A DNA stretch of 17,983 nucleotides from an uncultured Lachnospiraceae bacterium (lineage in GTDB: Bacteria > Bacillota > Clostridia > Lachnospirales > Lachnospiraceae), in NCBI GenBank assembly GCA_910576895.1, contig CAJTJZ010000060.1, forward strand, positions 1 to 17,983, read 5' to 3'. The notes under the pieces were generated by a model. The model was given only the letters and a program-made list of their open reading frames with translations, made no database searches and had not been told where the DNA came from. The position numbers and the translations under genes are program-made. Positions 6,504 through 14,290 of this stretch are shown in pieces (the stretch's first letter is position 1; every line of letters starts with the position of its first letter).

Positions 6504-7289
6504 TTAACTATTTCCTTTCTTTTCTGCTTCCTCGGTTGCCTTCTGTTCCTTCATTTTTTTAGAAACCATCTGTTTTAAATCATATGCCTTATCTTTTACT
6601 CTATCGGTTGCCTCTCTTGAAGAAGATACGCTAGAAAGCATTCTTGATGCAATATCATATTTTTCTGCTTTATAAGCAAGTGCTGCTACTAAATAATCAA
6701 ATGTTACCTCATCCATACCACAAATTGGAAAATCTTCTTCCATTCGTGCATCATACATATATTTATAAGATTTAATTTCATAAGCTTCTGCTTCTTTTCG
6801 AAGATTTGCAACCATTTCCGATGAAGAATTTTTAAAATTCTCTGGATTTTGTTCCATATTATCAGCCATATTTTGTAACAGCCATGATAATTTCAAACAA
6901 ACATAACCAACTTCACTTGGTGCAGATACTTTTTGAATGGTACAATATAATGCTAATTTATATCGTTTTACGGCAAGTGCATAAGAATAAGCACCTGTTA
7001 CTTCTTCCACTTTTTTATACTTACTACATACTTCCTCCTGCAATTTCTTTTTTTGTACTGGACGTATCACGCTAAAATATCTCTCAAGTGCCGCATAACC
7101 ACAATGATTACAAAAAACAACATCATATTTCAAAGCATCCATTCCTTTATAAACAGGTCGCAGATCAAACTCTGTATGATCTAATTTTGTACTCCCACTT
7201 TTTACATGCTTTGATTTAAACTCTGTCCCACAACATGGACATTCAAACCGCTTATCAAATAATAATTTTTCTTCTTCTGCTAATATCAT
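6504..7289 (-). CDS. DUF2225 zinc-binding protein
   Basis: 261 aa; the ATG at 7289 follows AAAGAGGG. The N-terminus has the family signature: a CPCCGTEF knuckle (Cys17, Cys19, Cys20), DLRPVYKGMDALKYDVVFC, and a second knuckle CNHCGYAAL (Cys60, Cys63). These very probably bind one zinc ion. The remainder (about residues 85-240) is helical, with TPR-like segments (AVKRYKLALYC, YLVAALAYKAEKYDIASRML) typical of DUF2225 proteins. It ends in a Lys/Glu-rich tail. There is no signal peptide or membrane segment, so it is cytosolic. The molecular function of the family is not established. The gene has its own promoter and is separated by 226 nt from the DUF4230 gene upstream. Confidence 0.9.
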   Translation of the reverse strand: MILAEEEKLLFDKRFECPCCGTEFKSKHVKSGSTKLDHTEFDLRPVYKGMDALKYDVVFCNHCGYAALERYFSVIRPVQKKKLQEEVCSKYKKVEEVTGAYSYALAVKRYKLALYCTIQKVSAPSEVGYVCLKLSWLLQNMADNMEQNPENFKNSSSEMVANLRKEAEAYEIKSYKYMYDARMEEDFPICGMDEVTFDYLVAALAYKAEKYDIASRMLSSVSSSREATDRVKDKAYDLKQMVSKKMKEQKATEEAEKKGNS

Positions 7290-7375
7290 GTTATCCCTCT
7301 TTCCTGAAAATTTTCCTTTTTCTATATTTTTATTTTTGTTGTTTTCCTTTCTCTTTTTTGAACAGTTCCTTACCT

Positions 7376-7404
7376 ATTTTACTTCCAAAGTTCCGTTTTC
7401 ACAA
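7376..7404 (-). promoter_or_regulatory. Promoter of the DUF2225 gene
   Basis: On the minus strand TTGTGA (7399-7404) and TAAAAT (7376-7381) are spaced by exactly 17 nt. The leader to the ATG at 7289 is about 80 nt and purine-rich. No clear terminator is seen between the DUF4230 stop and this promoter, so read-through from the operon is possible. Confidence 0.5.
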
Positions 7405-7515
7405 GCTTTTTTTTCATTTTCCTTTCATACATTTTTCCTATTTTAACCATTTCTATAAATACAATTAATTAATAACTCTTATCGTTCTTTTTTGTACTTT
7501 TAAATCTTATAAGCT

Positions 7516-8217
7516 CTAAGAATCATTTCTAAACTCTAATGTATATCCATCTTCGTATTGATCATCTTCTAAAAATTCATTATATAAAAACTGCAAACTT
7601 GTTTTTGCATTCTCTTGTGCTTCCACTAGAATACCATTACCAATCGCCTTTTCTTCCATTTCCTGTTTTTCTTGTTGCTGAAAATTCATAATATCTTCTA
7701 CGGAAAGTCCATTAAAAATACTATTCTTCTCATCATATACTTGCACAGAATCCTCTTTAATCTCATGTGATAAAATTTCCGCTTTTGGTATAGAAATTGT
7801 AATTATTTTTCCATCTATCTGAATTTTTACTTTATCCATATCAATTCCTGCTTTGATAATACCATCATAAGAAATAATAAACGATTTTTTTGTAAATGGT
7901 ATCCTTGTACTTCCTAGTTCAATACTATTTTCATACTTTCCCATATTGGTATAAAAATACCGCACAGTAGAAAGCTCATTTTCCTGTGCTAACTGTTGAT
8001 AAAGAAGAGTATCTGTAATTTGTGTTTTCTTTTCTGTAATCGAACTTCCATATAATATTTTTCCTAAGCGGATTCCTCCAAAAAAACATAAAGCAATAAT
8101 AAGAATTGCAATAATAATTGCAATTTTCTTATATAAACCTTGAAATAAAAAGGATAGTATATTCACATTAGTATCTTTCTTTTTTTGTTCTTTTTCTTCT
8201 AAATTTGTATTTTTCAT
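7516..8217 (-). CDS. DUF4230 family membrane-anchored protein
   Basis: 233 aa. It has a short charged cytosolic N-terminus, one membrane segment at about 32-48 (IAIIIAILIIALCFFGG), then an extracytoplasmic domain. That domain shows the DUF4230 pattern: TVRYFYTNMGKYENS, FIISYDGIIKAGIDMDKVKI, ITISIPKAEILSHEI, a YDEKNSIFNGL segment, and a long C-terminal helix ending with ENAKTSLQFLYNEFL. The ATG overlaps the stop codon of the transglutaminase gene as ATGA, so translation is coupled and the protein is the last member of the MoxR operon. The family has no known function. The single N-terminal anchor and beta-rich domain suggest an envelope scaffold or partner of the transglutaminase-like protein; this is inference from context. 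Confidence 0.85.
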   Translation of the reverse strand: MKNTNLEEKEQKKKDTNVNILSFLFQGLYKKIAIIIAILIIALCFFGGIRLGKILYGSSITEKKTQITDTLLYQQLAQENELSTVRYFYTNMGKYENSIELGSTRIPFTKKSFIISYDGIIKAGIDMDKVKIQIDGKIITISIPKAEILSHEIKEDSVQVYDEKNSIFNGLSVEDIMNFQQQEKQEMEEKAIGNGILVEAQENAKTSLQFLYNEFLEDDQYEDGYTLEFRNDS

Positions 8218-10868
8218 TCCACAATTCCTTTCACCAAAATTTTTTTATACCATGGAAGCTTTTCCAAAAGATAGCTTTTCATAAGTTCTGTAAGTTCGTT
8301 ACACTCTTTTACTTCTTTTTCTGAAATAATATATTCTGCTTGTGGTGAAGCATATATTGCTTTTTGTACTATTTCTTGAAATTTACCATACTGATTAGAT
8401 TTTAAAAAGTCAAATTCCTCTCTTATTAATTTTTCATATTCTCGATCAGAAATATTTTGCCCATAGTTCTTTTTCCATATCTGTTCCACACCAGAATATC
8501 TTAAATATCCATAAAACTTACAGGAAATTTTAATTATCTCTTTACGATTTTTATTTTCCAAACCCTGTAATAATTTTTTTTGTCCGCCTTGATGTTTTTT
8601 TCTATGATAAAAAATATTACCTGTAAACAATATAAATCCTATAAATAATATCAGTAAAACAATAACAACAAAAAAACTCAAATAGTTAAGAAAACGACTT
8701 ATTACCATAGCATTTTCTTTTTCTTCTTGCTCTTTATCTTTTATTGTTTTATCTTTTTTATTATCACTTTTTTTATCCTGTTCTTTTGTATCATCTTCTT
8801 CCTGCATATCTTTCTTATCATCTTTTTCCTTATTATCTTCTTCCTTATTAATAGTTTCTTCTTTCTTATGCTGTTCCTTCTTTTCTTCCTTTCTTTGAGC
8901 AATATCCTCCAAAGAATGTTCTGTTCCACTATTTTCTATCATTGTTTCATAGCTTCCCGGTGTCATATCTACTGGTATAAATCCAAAACCATCATAATAA
9001 ATTTCTGCCCAAGCATGAGCTCTATTGTCAGGAATACTTGCTGTATAAGTTCCATTTTTATTTTTTACAAAATCCTCCGGCCAAACAACATATCCTTCTA
9101 CAAATCGTGCTGGAATTCCAAGCATACGATACATTAAAACTGCTGCCGTAGCAAAGTGAATGCAATATCCCTCTTTTTGTGTATATAAAAAATATTCTAT
9201 AAAATCCTGCCCATAAGGTACTCTCTTTAACTTCATACTATAGCTTGCCTGATTCTTTAAATATTTACGAATAAAGCGAGTTGTCGTCTTTTCATTGATA
9301 CTTCCTTTTCCTCTATTTGCATTAAAAAACTGTTTGCAAACGTTCTCTAATTGTGGCGTTGTTGTTGGTATATTCAAATATTGTTGTCTTACATACTTCG
9401 CATATTGCTGTTCCAAAAGATTTTTTTCCTCCCATCTCCATTCATCTGGTAAAGAATAAAAATAATCCATTGACAAATTTTTATAATAATTTCCTGAATG
9501 TTTACAAAATCCTCTTGTATACAAAACATTTCTTTCCTGATTTTCTGGACGAATCATAATGCCATCCCCATCTATAAAAAGAGAATCTCCCATATCTGTA
9601 AAATATGGCAAATATGCATATTGTCCCGGCACATCAATATACTCAATTTTAATTTTCGATAAATAACTTTTTGATTTTTTCTTTTTCCCTTTCTTTTTAT
9701 ACATAAGTGAAAAAATTCTTGACTTTTCCTTTTCATATAACATAGAATAGACAAGATTCCCAACTTCTTGTTCTATTTCTTTTGTACCCATATCTTCTAT
9801 TTGCCAAGAAGAGGCTGCTTCCAAAAATGCTTGTTTATCAATTTCTGACCAATAAGTTCCCTGATAATCTTTTCCAATAAATCCACGTAGATACATTCCT
9901 TTTTTTGGAACAGTATCTACGGTTAGTTTCATAACTTCTTTACCAGAATATTGAATTTCAAAATTACTTAATCGTCCACTAGAACCTCTTTTTTTACCTC
10001 CATGATGAATAGGAATCTTTTGAAATAATTCATTATAATTATAATTTAATACTTGATATTCTATTTCATTTGCCCAATTTTGCACAGGAGGATGAAGATG
10101 CAGCAATTCTTCTCCAAATTTTTTTTGAAAAATAACACTTAATAATAAAGCTATGAAAAAACAACCAATCGTAAAAACAGCCGCTTTTTGTCCTCCATGA
10201 ATAACTGCTTCTCTCTCTTCTTCTTGTTCTCTGCAATAAATTTCTATGATAGCTGATCCTTTATTGCATTTCCATTTTTTCCGAAAATCCCGACTTTTTG
10301 ATGACATAGAACATAAACCAAGCAGTCCAAATAGCAATAAAAAAACATAACCTCCCGGTGGAATCTTCCCTACAAACATACCAAAAATTAAAAGAAAAGC
10401 AGAGAAGAAAAAAATTCTTTTTACATATAAAAAACCTGCAATATCAATTGACAAAAGAAAAATAACAATTAACATAAAAACAAAAATTCCATTTTCAAAT
10501 ATTTTAAAGTCAATCGAAAGTCTTTCTTCTTCTATATTCCATCCCATGTCATAATATCTATCAACCTTAAAAAGCATATTCCATATAAGTACCCAAATGC
10601 TTGCTATTAACTGCTTTCTAAAAATCCCAGCAAGAAAACTTAAAAAAATCACCATAAAAGGTACAAAAATAGTAGCTGTTTTTTTAGAATAATATAGAAA
10701 ACTACATAAAATAGAAAATAAAATAAAAATGGAAAGAAAATTGCTTACTGTCCATTTTGCAGCTTCCACTTCTGTAAAAAAGAAAATACATCCAAATAAT
10801 CCAAATGCAATACAGTTTAAAATTGCTGCAAAGCAGAGACAGTCAATGCTATTTCTTTCCCATTTCAT
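8214..10868 (-). CDS. Transglutaminase-like membrane protein (TgpA-type)
   Basis: 884 aa. The N-terminus has several membrane segments (about 10-30, 42-60, 66-82, 127-148, 151-167, 172-187, 229-247). An outer region of about 250-720 contains a papain-fold transglutaminase domain with catalytic Cys569 (EGYCIHFATA), His618 (NRAHAWAEIYY) and Asp634 (PVDMTPGSYE). The region 655-718 is an extremely Lys/Glu/Asp-rich linker. A final membrane segment (about 727-749) leads to a cytosolic C-terminal domain of the type often annotated DUF4129. This layout matches TgpA-like proteins, which occur with MoxR and DUF58 genes. The ATG overlaps the DUF58 stop codon by 4 nt (ATGA). Substrate and reaction are unknown: cross-linking, hydrolysis or peptide modification of surface proteins are options. 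Confidence 0.92.
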   Translation of the reverse strand: MKWERNSIDCLCFAAILNCIAFGLFGCIFFFTEVEAAKWTVSNFLSIFILFSILCSFLYYSKKTATIFVPFMVIFLSFLAGIFRKQLIASIWVLIWNMLFKVDRYYDMGWNIEEERLSIDFKIFENGIFVFMLIVIFLLSIDIAGFLYVKRIFFFSAFLLIFGMFVGKIPPGGYVFLLLFGLLGLCSMSSKSRDFRKKWKCNKGSAIIEIYCREQEEEREAVIHGGQKAAVFTIGCFFIALLLSVIFQKKFGEELLHLHPPVQNWANEIEYQVLNYNYNELFQKIPIHHGGKKRGSSGRLSNFEIQYSGKEVMKLTVDTVPKKGMYLRGFIGKDYQGTYWSEIDKQAFLEAASSWQIEDMGTKEIEQEVGNLVYSMLYEKEKSRIFSLMYKKKGKKKKSKSYLSKIKIEYIDVPGQYAYLPYFTDMGDSLFIDGDGIMIRPENQERNVLYTRGFCKHSGNYYKNLSMDYFYSLPDEWRWEEKNLLEQQYAKYVRQQYLNIPTTTPQLENVCKQFFNANRGKGSINEKTTTRFIRKYLKNQASYSMKLKRVPYGQDFIEYFLYTQKEGYCIHFATAAVLMYRMLGIPARFVEGYVVWPEDFVKNKNGTYTASIPDNRAHAWAEIYYDGFGFIPVDMTPGSYETMIENSGTEHSLEDIAQRKEEKKEQHKKEETINKEEDNKEKDDKKDMQEEDDTKEQDKKSDNKKDKTIKDKEQEEKENAMVISRFLNYLSFFVVIVLLILFIGFILFTGNIFYHRKKHQGGQKKLLQGLENKNRKEIIKISCKFYGYLRYSGVEQIWKKNYGQNISDREYEKLIREEFDFLKSNQYGKFQEIVQKAIYASPQAEYIISEKEVKECNELTELMKSYLLEKLPWYKKILVKGIVE

Positions 10869-12193
10869 AATTTTCTCATCTCCTCTTCCAACTGTTTTTC
10901 TTCCTGTTTGCTCCCCTTAAGATGCTGTTTTCCCTTTAAAAATTCTGCTACCACCTCTGCTTCTTGTTCTAAAATCAATCTATTTTCTTTCTTATTCCTT
11001 TTATTTAATAAAAAAAATGATTCTGGACAAGGTTCTCCTTCAAATTGTATTTGATATTGAAAACGCATCCAATCCTGCCAGTTACTATCATCTTGATATT
11101 CTTGTTGTTTCTTTTCTTCTTCCTTTTTTTGATATTTTCTTCTTCTCTCTTTTTTTGATATTTTCTTTTTTTCTCTTTTTTGTTTTTCCGTTCCTTTTCT
11201 CTCCTTTTTTTCTTTCTCTTTTCTTTTCTCTTTTGCTTTTGTCTTTTTTTCCTCTCTTGTTACAGAAGATAAAAGTTCCATAATAACTTCATAAATATCT
11301 TGTTCTTTCTCTATTAGCCTTCTTTTTAAACCGCCTTCTTCTATATTTTCCCATACAAGAAAATGCAGATAACCTCTTTGTAATAAACTAAGCATAAAAG
11401 ATCCTGCAATTTTTAATTTATAATGAAATAAAATAATCTCTTGTTGTTTTTGTTCCTGCAACTGAAAAAATAAAACAGCAGCCACTCCCTTTTGTGCTGC
11501 ATTTTCTCGATATAATAATGTTTCTTTACCTGCACTTCGTTTCCAGTAAATTCGTCTTAAATTGTCCCCTGCTTGATACTCTCGAATATCATAAAGTTCC
11601 GTTGGATCTTGTCCTTTTTTTGCACTATCACTTTCACTATCCATTGGTATTTCTCTACCTAAAAGTACAAGTGGCATAATAACAAAATTTGGCAAAACAG
11701 TAATCCTTTGACTTTTTTTTACCTTAATCTTTACAGAAAACACTCCAAGATAATCATAGATCTTAATATAAGGAACAGAAATCAAAAATTGTCCACTTGG
11801 AAATGGTCCAGACTGCATTTCATAACTTTGTGTATCTTTGCTATCTATTTTTCCCCATATCGTTACTTTTTCCCTTGCCTTTTGTCTTACTGTCTTTCGA
11901 TTATTTATAAAATATTGATATTCCGCCTGAATTTTTAATTTTTGTACTGGTAAAAGTCCTATATTTTTTAAAGAAATCTTGGTAAGTGCAGGTTCGCTTC
12001 CCGATAATACCGTCTGTGGCAGCGTTACCTGAAAATATAAATGCATTTTTTGATAAATAACAGCTATCATCTGTATAATAAATAAAAATAATTCTGCAAA
12101 AAATAATAAAATAAGCCAAGACCTTCCATTCAATAAGCCAAGATAAACGGTAATTGCCAAAATCACTGGATAGCCAAATAAATTTCTTATCAT
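10865..12193 (-). CDS. DUF58 domain protein
   Basis: 442 aa. Two N-terminal membrane segments (about 7-22 and 26-46) precede a beta-rich region that ends in the family signature: DPTELYDIREYQAGD (196-210) and RRIYWKRSAGKE. The C-terminal half resembles a von Willebrand A-like fold, as usual for DUF58. It is interrupted at about 312-368 by a very Lys/Glu/Arg-rich stretch that is probably disordered or a long single helix. DUF58 proteins are regularly encoded next to MoxR ATPases and are thought to be their clients or partners. The gene begins 6 nt after the MoxR stop and overlaps the transglutaminase gene by 4 nt. Exact role unknown. Confidence 0.92.
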   Translation of the reverse strand: MIRNLFGYPVILAITVYLGLLNGRSWLILLFFAELFLFIIQMIAVIYQKMHLYFQVTLPQTVLSGSEPALTKISLKNIGLLPVQKLKIQAEYQYFINNRKTVRQKAREKVTIWGKIDSKDTQSYEMQSGPFPSGQFLISVPYIKIYDYLGVFSVKIKVKKSQRITVLPNFVIMPLVLLGREIPMDSESDSAKKGQDPTELYDIREYQAGDNLRRIYWKRSAGKETLLYRENAAQKGVAAVLFFQLQEQKQQEIILFHYKLKIAGSFMLSLLQRGYLHFLVWENIEEGGLKRRLIEKEQDIYEVIMELLSSVTREEKKTKAKEKRKEKEKKERKGTEKQKREKKKISKKERRRKYQKKEEEKKQQEYQDDSNWQDWMRFQYQIQFEGEPCPESFFLLNKRNKKENRLILEQEAEVVAEFLKGKQHLKGSKQEEKQLEEEMRKL

Positions 12194-12199
12194 AAATAA

Positions 12200-13174
12200 T
12201 TAGTTTCCTCCATAATTTCTCCGTATCGTTGGCTTTTTCACACTTTTTATGATTTCTTCTGTAATCTGCTCTGCTCTTTTCTTTCCTGCACGTGCTCGCA
12301 TTGTCAGCACCAGCCTATGTGCTGCTGTATTTGTAAAAATATCCTCTACATCTTCTGCAATCACAAATTCCCTGCCACGTAAAAAAGCCATTGCTTTTGC
12401 CATCTTTACAATAGCAAGACTTCCTCTTGGACTAATACCAAGCTCTAACAAGGAATGTTCTCTTGTTTGTGTTACTAATTTCATAATATATTCATACATT
12501 GCATCATGCAAATAAATCATCTGCGTTTTCTGTCGAAGTGTTAATAAAATATTACTCCCTCCCATAACAGGAATAATTTCCTCTAATGCTCTTTTGCTTC
12601 CTTCTCCTTTTAAAATAGAAATTTCATCTTCTGGCAATGGATATCCCATACTAAGACTAATCATAAACCGATCCATTTGAGATTCTGGCAAAAGCTGTGT
12701 ACCTGCACTACCACAGGGATTTTGTGTAGCAATCACAATAAAAGGAACTGGTAATTGTCTAGTTTCTCCTTCTACACTTGCCTTTCCCTCCTCCATTGCT
12801 TCTAAAAGAGCAGATTGTGTCTTTGGTGAAGTTCGATTAAGTTCATCTGCCAATAAAAGATTGCAAAATATTGGTCCTTGCTGAAATAAAAACTGTCCTG
12901 TTTCTTTGGAATAAATAGAAAAACCCAGTACATCAGAAGGAAGAACATCTGGCGTAAACTGGATACGTTTTGTTTGCAAATCCATTGCCTTTGCAAAAGC
13001 CATTGCCATTGTCGTTTTCCCAACACCCGGGATATCATTTAATAAAATATGTCCTCCTGCAAGAATCGCTGCCATAATTTTTACAATACAGTCCTCCTTG
13101 CCAACTACTGCTTTTTCCACTTCACGAATTGCAAGCAATGCTTTTGTATTTTCTTTTTCTACTTCATTTTCCAT
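12200..13174 (-). CDS. MoxR family AAA+ ATPase
   Basis: 324 aa. The ATG at 13174 follows GGAAAGGAAG with a 7-nt spacer; an upstream ATG at 13210 is possible but lacks a good site. Features: Walker A IPGVGKTT (48-55); the MoxR hallmark FTPDVLPSDVLG (73-84); Walker B LLLADELNRTSPKTQSALLEAMEE with Asp110-Glu111; sensor 1 in VIATQNPCGSAG; an Arg-rich C-terminal lid (GISPRGSLAIVKMAKAMAFLRGR). It is a full-length, cytosolic ATPase, first gene of the operon. Known MoxR ATPases act as chaperone-like remodelling factors, often on VWA-fold partners; here DUF58 is the obvious candidate. Confidence 0.95.
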   Translation of the reverse strand: MENEVEKENTKALLAIREVEKAVVGKEDCIVKIMAAILAGGHILLNDIPGVGKTTMAMAFAKAMDLQTKRIQFTPDVLPSDVLGFSIYSKETGQFLFQQGPIFCNLLLADELNRTSPKTQSALLEAMEEGKASVEGETRQLPVPFIVIATQNPCGSAGTQLLPESQMDRFMISLSMGYPLPEDEISILKGEGSKRALEEIIPVMGGSNILLTLRQKTQMIYLHDAMYEYIMKLVTQTREHSLLELGISPRGSLAIVKMAKAMAFLRGREFVIAEDVEDIFTNTAAHRLVLTMRARAGKKRAEQITEEIIKSVKKPTIRRNYGGN

Positions 13175-13213
13175 GAAAAAACTTCCTTTCCATATGTACC
13201 TACAATCCATTTT

Positions 13214-13242
13214 ATTATACTAAGAGATCAAGATAAAAACAA
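13214..13242 (-). promoter_or_regulatory. Promoter of the MoxR-DUF58-transglutaminase-DUF4230 operon
   Basis: On the minus strand TTGTTT (13237-13242), 17 nt, TATAAT (13214-13219, consensus -10). The leader to the ATG at 13174 is about 35 nt. No other promoter is evident inside the tightly packed operon. Confidence 0.6.
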
Positions 13243-13310
13243 TCTGTAAAATCTTACAATTTCCTTAATTTTTCTTTTTTCGTCTAAATTCTCCTATTTT
13301 TAAATATAAT

Positions 13311-13343
13311 AAAAAAGACTGCTCTTTTAAAACAGCCTTTTTT
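13311..13343. terminator. Bidirectional intrinsic terminator
   Basis: AAAAAAGACTG (13311-13321) pairs with CAGCCTTTTTT (13333-13343) with one mismatch. The A-tract on one side and T-tract on the other make it work in both directions. On the minus strand it would end the feo transcript about 190 nt after the Fur-like gene and insulate the MoxR promoter. Confidence 0.65.
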
Positions 13344-13387
13344 ACTTATCAGTCAAGATTAAATAATCTCTTATCCCTCATCTTTGT

Positions 13388-13472
13388 TTTTTGTTTACAT
13401 TAGTTTTTTACCTGCCTTCATTTTTTATTCATATTAGTCTTTTATTTACACTAATATCTCATTCGCACTGAC
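13388..13472. repeat. Five phased, degenerate 17-bp direct repeats
   Basis: Units start at 13388, 13405, 13422, 13439 and 13456. Units 1, 3 and 4 are clear: TTTTTGTTTACATTAGT, TTTTTATTCATATTAGT and CTTTTATTTACACTAAT. Unit 2 (TTTTTACCTGCCTTCAT) and unit 5 (11 of 17 identical to unit 4) are diverged but keep the phase. No spacers, so it is not a CRISPR. It may be an eroded minisatellite or a set of binding sites. Confidence 0.5.
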
Positions 13473-13534
13473 AAGAGGATGGAATCGCTTTTGCGATTCC
13501 ACTCGCAAAGCGAGCAGGCACTTCGTGCCTGTCA
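13469..13534. repeat. GC-rich three-hairpin element bounded by TGACA/TGTCA
   Basis: Three adjacent perfect hairpins: GGAATCGC/GCGATTCC (13481-13500), CTCGC/GCGAG (13502-13514) and CAGGCAC/GTGCCTG (13515-13531). The ends TGACA (13469-13473) and TGTCA (13530-13534) are inverted repeats. The element is much richer in GC than its surroundings, and the minus-strand TGA within its end is the stop codon of the Fur-like gene. It looks like an interspersed repeat (REP/MITE-like) that landed at the 3' end of the feo operon and may also protect the mRNA end. Confidence 0.7.
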
Positions 13535-13960
13535 AGACTTTGCCATTACACTACGTATATGTCTCCCCTTCATATATCCATACATAGACAATCCCATTTG
13601 AATTACTTGATTCCATTTTTTTGCAGATAATTCCACAATCGTACCATCATCAAATTCGACTGTACATGCATTTTCTACTTGACATTCAGAACCACAGGCA
13701 ATTTTATACATATTTTTTCTGCTAATTGCTCCAATTTCTTCCAAAACATTAATCATTCTATATACAGTAGCAGAACCTATACTATTGTCCACCCTAGACG
13801 CTTTATAATAAATTTCCTTACAACAAGAACAATCTCCTTGTAAAATGATATCTAAAAGCATCAATCGCTGTTTTGTAATTCTACAGCCCTGCTCTCTTAA
13901 TTTTTGAATAACCATTTCCTTTTGCATTTGCGTTCTTTGATAACTACGAGAATCATGCAT
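13532..13960 (-). CDS. Atypical Fur-family regulator linked to feo
   Basis: 142 aa from the ATG at 13960. A TTG at 13987, preceded by a stronger GGGGGCAGG site, would add nine residues and is a real alternative. Codons further upstream belong to the overlapping Cys-rich gene. The Fur winged-helix is clear: EQGCRITKQRLMLLDIIL (23-40) and the recognition helix IGSATVYRMINVLEEIGAI. The usual C-terminal dimerisation domain with its HHxHxxC-type metal site is missing. Instead there is a cysteine cluster CSCC (44-47) and CGSEC..C (89-99), then a short acidic strand region. It is last in the feo operon, so a role as iron- or metal-responsive regulator is likely by context. The stop codon lies inside the repeat at 13469-13534, so the C-terminus may have been altered by its insertion. 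Confidence 0.8.
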   Translation of the reverse strand: MHDSRSYQRTQMQKEMVIQKLREQGCRITKQRLMLLDIILQGDCSCCKEIYYKASRVDNSIGSATVYRMINVLEEIGAISRKNMYKIACGSECQVENACTVEFDDGTIVELSAKKWNQVIQMGLSMYGYMKGRHIRSVMAKS

Positions 13961-14042
13961 ACCTTTTGTTTTTTCCAGACTTTGCAATATCCTGCCCCCA
14001 TTCTCATATCTATAAATTTGCAACCGCACAAGTGGCAAATTT

Positions 14043-14180
14043 TTAACCGCAATGTCTTCCGCAGTTTTTACAATCTCCCCCACATTGTAATGATTTTCCA
14101 GCTTTTTTGTCTTTATACATACTACGCAGAATGAAACCAATGATTACAATTAAAATAGCAGAAACAAATACAGTTCCCAT
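14043..14180 (-). CDS. FeoB-associated Cys-rich membrane protein
   Basis: 45 aa, preceded by AAAGGGG with a good spacer to the ATG at 14180. One membrane segment (about 4-18, VFVSAILIVIIGFIL) is followed by a basic stretch and a cysteine-rich tail CGGDCKNCGRHCG with Cys33, Cys37, Cys40 and Cys44. This is the hallmark of the small FeoB-associated Cys-rich family found directly after feoB in Clostridia. It may bind ferrous iron or an iron-sulfur cluster on the cytosolic side of the FeoB channel; the exact role is not known. It lies 110 nt after feoB and before the Fur-like gene. Confidence 0.9.
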   Translation of the reverse strand: MGTVFVSAILIVIIGFILRSMYKDKKAGKSLQCGGDCKNCGRHCG

Positions 14181-14290
14181 AAAATATCCCCTTTCTTACT
14201 ATTTCTTACTATCTTTCTTGAATTGTCTTTTCTATATCTTTCTATATCTTCTTTCTTATATTCTTATTCTTTTATGCCTTTTTATATTTT

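Noticed and set aside
8727..9137. Plus-strand open frames opposite the Lys/Glu-rich segments (also 11017-11283)
   Set aside because: They are antisense mirrors of A-rich codons, giving Phe/Leu/Ile strings without ribosome binding sites.
13388..13472. Possible CRISPR array
   Set aside because: Units are contiguous, 17 nt, without spacers and with no cas genes.
13988..14140. N-terminal extension of the Fur-like gene up to 14140
   Set aside because: This part overlaps the convincing 45-aa Cys-rich gene in another frame and contributes no Fur-like sequence.
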